Source of the DNA: an uncultured Brachyspira sp.
GTDB lineage: Bacteria > Spirochaetota > Brachyspiria > Brachyspirales > Brachyspiraceae
Reading direction: 5' to 3'
Assembly (NCBI RefSeq): GCF_934747485.1
Contig: NZ_CAKVGN010000023.1
Span: forward strand, 1 to 37,855
Length of the DNA: 37,855 nt
Shown here: positions 30,943-37,855 of the stretch, piece by piece
How positions within the stretch are numbered: position 1 is the first letter of the stretch
How the letters are laid out: each line of letters begins with the position of its first letter
Position numbers and translations under genes: made by a program
The notes under the pieces: generated by a model
Database searches by the model: none
The model's input: only the letters and a program-made list of their open reading frames with translations
What the model was told of the DNA's origin: nothing

Positions 30943-31710
30943 ATGAAAAATATATTGAAAATTCTAATAACAATTTTACTTTTTACTCCTACTACATTAT
31001 TTGCAAAAAGCGGTCTTGAAATAGGCGTATTTGTTCCTATAGGTATGAGTGTTGGTATAAATACTCACCCAGAACGAGCAACAAACATGAATCAAAACAC
31101 ATATGATAGCTATATATCAAACAATACAAGAAATACATTTATTGGTTTTGAAACAGGTGCTTTGGTGCAAATTGGATATAAATTAGATATTAATAGAACT
31201 TCGAGCTTTAGTTTTTTAGCTGAATTGGGCTATAGCAGAGATACATTCAATTACAAGTTAAAAGATACAGAAACTAATTCACAGGCAATAAGAATGGAAA
31301 ACTACAGAAATTACACTTTTGATAGTTTTTTAATTGGAGTGCTTCCTAAATTTAATTATAAAAGATTTTCTATAGGTATAGGTGCCGGAGTAAAAATTGC
31401 TTTAGCTGGAACTATAAATAATTCAAGCTATAATTCTCTGCTTGGATATTCTACAGAAAAACTTCAAATAATAAATACCAAAAACTATAAAGATTATTTT
31501 AACTCAAACATAATACCATATATTAAATTATCAGTAGATTATAGTATTTATACTTCGCCCAAATTTGATTTTGTACTTGGAGGATATATTGCCTATGATT
31601 TTCCGCTTACATATACTCCAAAAAATGCTGATTTAACAAAAATAGTACCAGATAAAATATCAAGTTTTGATATAGGATTTAACATTGGTGTAAAAATAAG
31701 ACCTTTATAA
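30943..31710 (+). CDS. Outer-membrane beta-barrel-like protein, paralogue 1
   Basis: The 255-residue protein has a cleavable signal peptide (hydrophobic 4-20, ending LFA-KS). Alternating, glycine-rich strands follow (GLEIGVFVPIGMSVGIN, FIGFETGALVQIGYKL, SFLAELGYS, RFSIGIGAGVKIAL, FDFVLGGYIAYDF), and the last strand reads FDIGFNIGVKI. That pattern suggests an 8-10-strand barrel in the outer membrane. It is a paralogue of the next gene, 13 bases downstream, with the same length. The pair and the following metalloprotease-like lipoprotein form an apparent operon. AAAGG lies upstream of the ATG. No named family recognised. Confidence 0.75.
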   Translation: MKNILKILITILLFTPTTLFAKSGLEIGVFVPIGMSVGINTHPERATNMNQNTYDSYISNNTRNTFIGFETGALVQIGYKLDINRTSSFSFLAELGYSRDTFNYKLKDTETNSQAIRMENYRNYTFDSFLIGVLPKFNYKRFSIGIGAGVKIALAGTINNSSYNSLLGYSTEKLQIINTKNYKDYFNSNIIPYIKLSVDYSIYTSPKFDFVLGGYIAYDFPLTYTPKNADLTKIVPDKISSFDIGFNIGVKIRPL

Positions 31711-31723
31711 GAAGAGAGATTAA

Positions 31724-32491
31724 ATGAGATTTTTTAAGATATTAATAATAATGTTGGTTTTATCAATAAATGCATTTGCTAAAAATAGCTTAGAAATTGG
31801 AATATTTGTACCATTAGGAATTGGAGTTGGAATAAATCAATATTCTCTTACAAATGAAAACCCAACTCAGCAGCAGGAAACTAATTTTAATAATATTGTA
31901 AAAAAAGAAAATAGAAAATCTGGAGTTGGTTTTGATTCTGGAGTTTTGCTAAATATAGGATATAGATTTAATATTAATAGAAATATGAGTTTTAGTTTGC
32001 TTGGAGAGATAGGCTATTCTCATGATGAGTTTTCTCTTTTTAGAGGAGATGATAATAATAAAAATACTTCAGTTTATATGTTTGAAAGTATTGTTTTTGG
32101 AATATATCCAAAATTAAATTGGAAGAAATTTTCTTTTGGTTTAGCTGGAGGAGTAAAAGTGCCTTTATATGTTAGGTCTGTTTCTTCATATTATAATTAT
32201 ACAAAAAATGAAATTGATAGAAACATAGAAAATTATAATGCTTCTCAAGTAAAAAATATATTTAATCTTCCTATAATACCATATATAAAATTTTCAGTTG
32301 ACTATTCTATTTATACAGATAAAAAAATCAATTTTGTTTTAGGCGGATATGTTGGATATGATTTTGGACTTTCACTAAAAAAGCCTCTTTTAAATAATCA
32401 AAATGCAAATCTAACAAAATTGATGAAACAAAATATATCAAGCTTTGATATAGGTTTTCAACTTGGTATAAAAATATTGCCTAATTATTAA
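31724..32491 (+). CDS. Outer-membrane beta-barrel-like protein, paralogue 2
   Basis: The 255-residue protein has a signal peptide (residues 1-19, ending NAFA). It shares blocks with paralogue 1: SLEIGIFVPLGIGVGIN versus GLEIGVFVPIGMSVGIN near the N-terminus, IIPYIKFSVDYSIYT in the middle, and SSFDIGFQLGIKI at the C-terminus. The regions between these blocks, which would be surface loops, differ much more, as expected of duplicated exposed proteins. AAGAGAG precedes the ATG. Function is unknown; a surface antigen or a barrel partner of the adjacent lipoprotein are possibilities. Confidence 0.75.
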   Translation: MRFFKILIIMLVLSINAFAKNSLEIGIFVPLGIGVGINQYSLTNENPTQQQETNFNNIVKKENRKSGVGFDSGVLLNIGYRFNINRNMSFSLLGEIGYSHDEFSLFRGDDNNKNTSVYMFESIVFGIYPKLNWKKFSFGLAGGVKVPLYVRSVSSYYNYTKNEIDRNIENYNASQVKNIFNLPIIPYIKFSVDYSIYTDKKINFVLGGYVGYDFGLSLKKPLLNNQNANLTKLMKQNISSFDIGFQLGIKILPNY

Positions 32492-32519
32492 ATTCATATT
32501 TAAGTTTTAAGGAGCAAAA

Positions 32520-33311
32520 ATGAAAAAAACAATACTTTTTTTAAGCTTATTCACAATAATATCATTTCTATTAAGCTGTAATAACAATTCCTTGAAACCT
32601 GATACATATACAAAAGAAGAAATAAATAAAAAATATCCTTATTGGGATGTTGGAGTTGCTGAGTTTAAGATAGCAGAAGATTTAACTAATTATGCCACTA
32701 TAACAGTAGAAGAGAAACGTTTTATATTAAGATGCATGGCACTTATGAGAACGGCTGTAAACACTACAGAGTTTCCTGCAGAAGTAAATAAAAATAAAAA
32801 TAAGTTAGTCTCTTCGGTTGAAGCAAGGTATGGAAATGCCTTAATAAAAAAAGGCGACAACTATGACCCTAATATAATGGTTGAAGTTATACGTTCTCTT
32901 CAATATACTAATTTCATATACGAAAAAAGGTCTACTAGAGGAGTTGCTCTTGGTGCTCTTGGTCAATCAAGATATGTGCGTTATTTAGGAGGACAAGCCC
33001 CTAATCAAATTCCTACTGCCAATTGGGTTGGTTTTGAAAATGCTAATTGGATTAAATGGTCTTATGGTTATGCTAGTTTTTCTGGTTTAATGTTTCATGA
33101 GCATATGCATAATATAGGCTTTAATCATGTAGGAGGTCATGATGTACCTAGTACTCTTCAAAATATTATGACAGATTTAATGAATCGAATATTAAACGGC
33201 GATTTAAAAAGCAAATATGCTAAGGCTTTAGATGAACTTACTGCTTACTACTATACCGCATACAAACATTTACTTTTAGAAGACAGCGTTTTTGACCCTA
33301 GCAAAAAATAA
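32520..33311 (+). CDS. Predicted lipoprotein with metzincin-type zinc protease motif
   Basis: The 263-residue protein has a lipoprotein signal (lipobox LLSC, Cys20). The motif HEHMHNIGFNH at residues 193-203 is an exact HExxHxxGxxH, the zinc site of metzincin metalloproteases. Following methionines (NIMTDLM) could provide the Met-turn. The preceding half has no family I recognise, and there is no obvious propeptide. Lipid anchoring with a zinc protease motif suggests a protease at the cell surface or in the periplasm. TAAGGAG stands seven bases before the ATG, and the gene follows the two beta-barrel-like genes after 28 bases, so all three should be co-expressed. Protease activity is inferred from the motif only. 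Confidence 0.85.
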   Translation: MKKTILFLSLFTIISFLLSCNNNSLKPDTYTKEEINKKYPYWDVGVAEFKIAEDLTNYATITVEEKRFILRCMALMRTAVNTTEFPAEVNKNKNKLVSSVEARYGNALIKKGDNYDPNIMVEVIRSLQYTNFIYEKRSTRGVALGALGQSRYVRYLGGQAPNQIPTANWVGFENANWIKWSYGYASFSGLMFHEHMHNIGFNHVGGHDVPSTLQNIMTDLMNRILNGDLKSKYAKALDELTAYYYTAYKHLLLEDSVFDPSKK

Positions 33312-33457
33312 TAATTTTTAAAAATAAATAAAAAATAGCAGAAAGTCAAATATTTAAGTTATTATTTTTAATGCCAAACGTTATAAAAAATAGTTTAAAG
33401 TAAGTTATCATAATTCCGAAGAGTTATGTAAACTACACACAAGGACTATCATTAAAA

Positions 33458-34570
33458 ATGAAAGATAATATAGCTTCCAATGCTTACAGTCTCATAAGAA
33501 GAAAAAAATATAAAAAAGCTAAAGATTTACTTTTATCTAATAGAACTGCATTAAACCGCGACCCTAATGCTCTTGCTATGCTTGCTTTTGCTGATATATT
33601 TTTAAAAGATTTTTATGCTGCTGAGGAGGTATCCAGAAAGGCACTTAGAGAGGATAGTTTTTGTGTAAATGCCATGCTTGCAAAGGGATATATTAGTTTG
33701 CATAATGGGCACAGAGAAAATGCTTTAAGAGAGTATTTTAGAATATTAGAGCTTGACCCTCAAAACAAAATAGCTAAAGACAATATTGAAAGAGTGAGAT
33801 TTTTAACTAATAATGCTAAAGGAAATGAGATTAATCCAAAGGCATATATTTTAGGAAAAAGAGAAATATCTATATTAAAGCTCCTCATTATTATACCAAT
33901 AATTTTTGTTATATCTTTTTTATCATATTTAGCAATAGACAGAGGATATCCTGCTGTAAAATATATATTATTAGACAAAGAACAAAAAGAGCTTAGAGAG
34001 AAATTAGAAAATGTATATTTATTTGAAGGGCTTGAAGACGGTAAGATTCCAGAGAGTGCCAAAAGCCCTACATACTCTCCTAAAGAAGTAGCAGAGATGT
34101 TTGACAAGGCTAAGAAAAATATGAGAAGTGCATCAGTTAATGAGGCTGTTATGATAATAAACGGTGCATTAAAAAGCGACATTAACGAATATTTAAAAGA
34201 AAGATTTAGAGTTTTAAAAGAGTTTGTAATAGCACCAGATTATAATATATTTAGAGAAAGCCCAGATTATCTTACAGTAGTAGGCAACTATGAATTATAT
34301 AACGGCGGATATATAAAATGGAAAGCGGACGTAAACAGCATATCAAAAACTAATATAGACGGAGTGCCAAAGAATAAAGCAAGAATATTAGTATATGACC
34401 ACAATGCAGAAAATATAGTTGGTGTTGCTGACTTAATATACAATGTAACATTAAATCTAGAGCCAAAGAACTATATAGAAGTTTACGGCAAAGTATTGGG
34501 CTACGACAACAAACAAAAATCCATAGAGTTAGAAGCCCAAGTAATAAAGTATTTGCCTAAGAAGAAGTAA
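33458..34570 (+). CDS. TPR-containing membrane protein
   Basis: In this 370-residue protein the first 120 residues form about three tetratricopeptide repeats (AYSLIRRKKYKKAKDLLL; ALAMLAFADIFLKDFYAAEE; AMLAKGYISLHNGHRENALR, ending LELDPQN). There is one membrane helix at about 139-162 and an extracytoplasmic C-terminal region without known domain. With no signal peptide, the TPR part should face the cytoplasm. TPR domains bind partner proteins; none is evident here. The gene ends nine bases before the convergent restriction-modification gene, with no terminator between them. Confidence 0.8.
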   Translation: MKDNIASNAYSLIRRKKYKKAKDLLLSNRTALNRDPNALAMLAFADIFLKDFYAAEEVSRKALREDSFCVNAMLAKGYISLHNGHRENALREYFRILELDPQNKIAKDNIERVRFLTNNAKGNEINPKAYILGKREISILKLLIIIPIIFVISFLSYLAIDRGYPAVKYILLDKEQKELREKLENVYLFEGLEDGKIPESAKSPTYSPKEVAEMFDKAKKNMRSASVNEAVMIINGALKSDINEYLKERFRVLKEFVIAPDYNIFRESPDYLTVVGNYELYNGGYIKWKADVNSISKTNIDGVPKNKARILVYDHNAENIVGVADLIYNVTLNLEPKNYIEVYGKVLGYDNKQKSIELEAQVIKYLPKKK

Positions 34571-34579
34571 TTATAAATA

Positions 34580-37500
34580 TTAAAATAAAATACTCTCAAC
34601 TTCTTTCTTGGATTCTTCAATAATTTTTTTAGCCTCTTCCTGAAGTTTAAAAGCCTTTTCTCTTCTATTGATAGCCTCATTAGCAATTTTATTTTGAATT
34701 TCTATTGGAGGAATTGGTATAGGAATATTGCCTATATCTGAAGCATAAACATGGGGTTGAGCTGTACCTTTTTGTAATTTATATATATTATCTTGATTTA
34801 GCTTTAAAATAACATAAATGTATTTTATATCAATGTCTTTATTATGACTTTGTAAAACATTGCAATCAGAAGCCCATATTGGATAATTATGATACCATAC
34901 ATAACCAGAATATGCTCCACTTGCACTTATAGTAATAATATTACCTTCATAATTAGATTTATTATTATAATATGCTGGTATTTGTCCACCTGCTATAACT
35001 GGTATATCCCCATCTTCTTTAGTTGAGTTTGTAATCATATTTCCTTTTGATATTGAAACTAATTCAGATAATATTTTATTTTCAAATTTATTAGATTTAA
35101 AAAATATTTTATTTAATGAATACCAAAAAGAATCCATTCTTTTATTTTTTATTTCACTATATTTTATAGTGAAACATTTCTCTTTTTTTATATTATCATC
35201 AATTTTTATATCAAGTTCATTTAACACATATTTATTTATAGAGTTTAAAAGTTCTGAAGCCTCTTTTTCTAGTGATTCTTTTTTGGAGTACGCTTCCTGC
35301 ATAATATCTGCTATTTGTTTTTGTATATCCATAGGAGGTAATGGAAATTGAAGAGATGAATATTCTTCTGCATTAATATTAGATTGAACTGCTGGACGTT
35401 CATGTTTTTTTATCCATTTCCAATATTCATTAGTCTGACAATATGCAAATAAATATTCTGGGTATATTTTAGAAGTGTCCAAAATATATTTTATTAAATA
35501 TCCTGCATATATTGCTTTTCCCATTTCTTTTTTATATAAAAGTGTTTTACCAACTGAACCGCTTCTAGCAAATAAAAAGTCATTATCATTTAATATATAT
35601 TTTTTATTTATATTTTTAGCTGTTTTTAGAGTATCATTTTTTAATCTTCCATATTCATCAATATCAGTTATACGAATATATCTTATATCATTGGGCTTAT
35701 TATAATCTGATGCTGTTTCATTAGCACCGTATGTTCCTGTATTAAAAGTACAGTCTTTTAATTCTACAATATTATATTTTGATGAAAAATTATATGAATT
35801 CAAATAGTAATTTACATCTATTCTTTTATTAATTAATTTTTCACTTTTTATAAGAAAACATAATTCGCTTAATAATTTAAAGTTTTTTTTTTCGGAGAAT
35901 TTTCTATATTCTTTTAAAATTTCTTCCAAATCATTTTTATCTGTTTTTCTTCCTGTGGCGTCATATCCTACATCTTCAGCACTTGCCATAAATATATCAT
36001 AATCTTCTGATACAGTTTCTTTTGTTAAAAACAATAAAGAACATTTTACTCCTGCACCATAATGAGAGAAAGCTGTTTGTGGTATACTCACTATTGCATT
36101 AATTCTAAAATGCTCCATTATAAAATCTCTTACATATTGCAAAGTTGTATTAGTTAATATACCATCAGGCAATACTATAGCCATTCTTCCTTTTTCTTTT
36201 AAATATTCATAACATCTTTCTATAAATAAAATTTCTGTGCTTTGTGCTGCTCTTACTTTATTTCCATTTTGCCCGAGTATATAATTACCTAAATATTTTT
36301 TTTCATTGCTTAATACTTTTGCTCCAAATGGAGGATTAGTTAAAATAACATCAAAACTTTCTTTTATAAATTTCTCATTTAATTCATGATGTTTATCTAT
36401 ATTGTCAAGTGTATCTTCAGAAATAACATTTGTATGCCCATCATCATGAATTATCATATTCATTTTACATACTCTTGCTATTTGTTCATTAATTTCTATA
36501 CCAAAAAGTCTTTGAGATGCAAAATCATGCCAATGCTTAAATATCTCCACTGTATCATCAAAATCTTTTTCAGCTTTTTTTCTTATTGTATCCATAGCAT
36601 GGAGCAAAAATCCGCCGCTTCCGCAAGCAGGGTCTAAAACTCTTTCATATTCTGAAATATCAAGCATTTGTACACAAAAATATACTATATTTCTAGGCGT
36701 AAAATATTGTCCCATTTTACCTTTGAAAAAATCTCCCATAAATCTTTCAAAGGCTATTCCTTTACTGTCTAAATCTGTGCCATTTATATTTATACCTTGT
36801 AAGTGTTCTACAGTTTTGTATATTATTTCATCATCAAGCTTAATATCTTCAGAAAACACATTTGCATCTGCCTTTTTTCCTTCTTCATATATTTTATGAA
36901 TTCTATTTGAAACCTCTTTACTTTCTTCATGTGTACCTATTTGGAATTTATAAAATTCATTTGACTTAGTTGTCTTTTCATCTTTTAATTTACAGAAAAG
37001 TATTTTAGATACTTCATCAAATGCATCTGAAGGGTTTAATTTTCCTCCCTGCCATACAGTTTGATGACACTTTTCTAATGTAGAAATTAATTCTTCTCTT
37101 GATACTATTTTTAATGAATTCTTTTTTTCTTTATCTTTTGTTTTTTTAAATCTATATTCAGATATTTTTCCGTAAGAAGTTGGAATTTCTGAAATTACAT
37201 TTTTACTCCTTTCCATAGAATCAAAATTTTTAACATCAAATGCAGTTTCAGTATTTCCAGCTACTACCCAAGCATACTTAGCTCTTAAACTATTAGCATT
37301 TCCAAAAACCTGCTCTATTGCTTGATTAAATTGATTATCTGTAATTCCATCTTTTTTGCATTCAACTACAATATAGGGCTGAGTATCATTATTTTTTTCA
37401 TAAACAACAATATCTGCTAAATCTTCGGGAGTTCTTCTTGGTACTTTTACTTCAAAATCTATATCATTCCTATCATATTTATAATCTAAAACTAACCTTA

Positions 37501-37648
37501 TAAAAACTATTGCTCTAACTTTTTCTTCTGGATCTTTATAACTATAGCTTTTTTCTGATTTAGCATAATATGTTATTCTTTTGTCATCAATAGATATTAA
37601 TTTATTTTTAATACCTTTATCTAGAATTTCATCGTTCAAATATCCCAT
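34580..37648 (-). CDS. Single-chain restriction-methylation-specificity protein (HsdR_N - HsdM - HsdS-like fusion)
   Basis: The 1022-residue chain contains, in order, three parts. First is an HSDR_N-type nuclease domain (D79 in ADIVV, E96 and K98 in VECKK). Second is a HsdM-like N6-adenine methyltransferase (DPACGSGGF from residue 339, NPPF at 438-441). Third is a complete HsdS-like part with two target-recognition domains, each ending in the conserved LPPMDIQKQIA or IPPIEIQNKIA and a long helix. There is no helicase motor, so it should cut near its site rather than translocate. Two recognition domains predict a bipartite target. It resembles type IIG/IIB enzymes with the S subunit fused on. 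The start is at MGYLNDEI because GGAAG lies seven bases upstream; a longer frame adds 18 unlikely residues. Confidence 0.88.
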   Translation of the reverse strand: MGYLNDEILDKGIKNKLISIDDKRITYYAKSEKSYSYKDPEEKVRAIVFIRLVLDYKYDRNDIDFEVKVPRRTPEDLADIVVYEKNNDTQPYIVVECKKDGITDNQFNQAIEQVFGNANSLRAKYAWVVAGNTETAFDVKNFDSMERSKNVISEIPTSYGKISEYRFKKTKDKEKKNSLKIVSREELISTLEKCHQTVWQGGKLNPSDAFDEVSKILFCKLKDEKTTKSNEFYKFQIGTHEESKEVSNRIHKIYEEGKKADANVFSEDIKLDDEIIYKTVEHLQGININGTDLDSKGIAFERFMGDFFKGKMGQYFTPRNIVYFCVQMLDISEYERVLDPACGSGGFLLHAMDTIRKKAEKDFDDTVEIFKHWHDFASQRLFGIEINEQIARVCKMNMIIHDDGHTNVISEDTLDNIDKHHELNEKFIKESFDVILTNPPFGAKVLSNEKKYLGNYILGQNGNKVRAAQSTEILFIERCYEYLKEKGRMAIVLPDGILTNTTLQYVRDFIMEHFRINAIVSIPQTAFSHYGAGVKCSLLFLTKETVSEDYDIFMASAEDVGYDATGRKTDKNDLEEILKEYRKFSEKKNFKLLSELCFLIKSEKLINKRIDVNYYLNSYNFSSKYNIVELKDCTFNTGTYGANETASDYNKPNDIRYIRITDIDEYGRLKNDTLKTAKNINKKYILNDNDFLFARSGSVGKTLLYKKEMGKAIYAGYLIKYILDTSKIYPEYLFAYCQTNEYWKWIKKHERPAVQSNINAEEYSSLQFPLPPMDIQKQIADIMQEAYSKKESLEKEASELLNSINKYVLNELDIKIDDNIKKEKCFTIKYSEIKNKRMDSFWYSLNKIFFKSNKFENKILSELVSISKGNMITNSTKEDGDIPVIAGGQIPAYYNNKSNYEGNIITISASGAYSGYVWYHNYPIWASDCNVLQSHNKDIDIKYIYVILKLNQDNIYKLQKGTAQPHVYASDIGNIPIPIPPIEIQNKIANEAINRREKAFKLQEEAKKIIEESKKEVESILF

Positions 37649-37782
37649 AATAAACTTCCAATACAAATATAAAATATTATCGGATATAAAAACTAAATGC
37701 ATAAAATATTTTTACCAACCATTTTCTGCTTCCATCAGCAAAACTCTATTACTCCCCTATCCTGTAAATAACTCTACATTAT

Positions 37783-37855
37783 TGCACAGGAGCCAGACAT
37801 ATTGCAGTTAGGAATTCCTTAATTTCTTAAAGTATAGCATAGGTGTATCATAATT
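37783..37855 (-). mobile_element. Right end of an insertion sequence (right window edge, opposite orientation)
   Basis: An exact inverted copy of 2-74. It starts with TGCACAGGAGCCAGACA, the presumed terminal repeat, followed by the transposase stop at 37808-37810. The element body lies to the right, outside the window. Flanking bases differ from those next to the left copy, so this is not one insertion seen twice. The 134 bases between it and the R-M start hold only AT-rich promoter-like sequence. Confidence 0.75.
37808..37855 (-). CDS. Transposase C-terminal fragment (runs off the right edge)
   Basis: The last 15 codons and stop of the same frame seen at 2-49, on the opposite strand. It is partial because the window ends inside the gene. 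Confidence 0.55.
   Translation of the reverse strand, partial: NYDTPMLYFKKLRNS

Noticed and set aside
37649..37702. 18-residue upstream extension of the single-chain R-M-S gene
   Set aside because: GGAAG sits at the right distance from the later ATG, and the extension has no family resemblance.
2..37855. Whole window as a composite transposon
   Set aside because: The IS ends face outward around 37 kb of mostly core genes (pta, ptsI, rnpB, radA, mnmE); shared flanking IS copies are better explained by independent insertions and a contig break.

Overview
The window is very AT-rich and reads like chromosomal DNA of an anaerobic host-associated spirochaete. Brachyspira is my best guess, from codon and base composition, the many lipoproteins with loose lipoboxes, and the gene set; no 16S sequence is present, so the genus is inference. 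The first and last 73 bases (2-74 and 37783-37855) are a perfect inverted repeat. Each copy carries the last 15 codons of the same transposase-like frame plus an apparent terminal inverted repeat, so the piece is bounded by two outward-facing insertion-sequence ends. This probably explains why the assembled sequence stops there.

Layout. 0.2-10.8 kb is mostly housekeeping: acylphosphatase, an eight-LysM protein with a degenerate M23 domain, phosphate acetyltransferase (pta), PTS enzyme I (ptsI) coupled to a lipoprotein, a cytoplasmic MTA/SAH nucleosidase, a NadB/FrdA-type flavoprotein, a second nucleosidase that carries a lipoprotein signal, and RNase P RNA (rnpB). 10.9-13.5 kb is accessory: a lone PD-(D/E)XK nuclease and a hicB-hicA toxin-antitoxin pair separated by GC-richer mosaic repeats. 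13.5-24 kb returns to core functions: radA overlapping a GldG-like membrane protein, tRNA-Phe followed by an RluA-family pseudouridine synthase, an MtnA-family isomerase, a small lipoprotein, a YggS protein, and a tsaE - lipoprotein - mnmE operon. 24-37.7 kb is mixed: an M19 dipeptidase, a helicase that fuses a RadC-like JAB/JAMM domain to DinG, a probable type IIG restriction-modification enzyme, a cassette of two paralogous beta-barrel-like proteins plus a lipoprotein with a metzincin zinc motif, a TPR membrane protein, and a single-chain restriction-methylation-specificity protein next to the right IS end.

Themes. (1) Genome defence and DNA processing: two unrelated single-chain R-M enzymes, a PD-(D/E)XK nuclease, HicBA and the JAB-DinG fusion. 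Three of these genes have promoters so close to the start codon that leaderless mRNAs are predicted. (2) Methylthioadenosine chemistry: two nucleosidases, one apparently exported, and an MtnA-family isomerase. (3) tRNA modification: tsaE, mnmE and an RluA enzyme downstream of tRNA-Phe. (4) Cell envelope: many lipoproteins, an NlpD/EnvC-like LysM protein and the metzincin/beta-barrel cassette. The intergenic spacers hold at least ten copies or fragments of a modular repeat family that I cannot name. Functional calls rest on motifs read by eye; no database search was possible.
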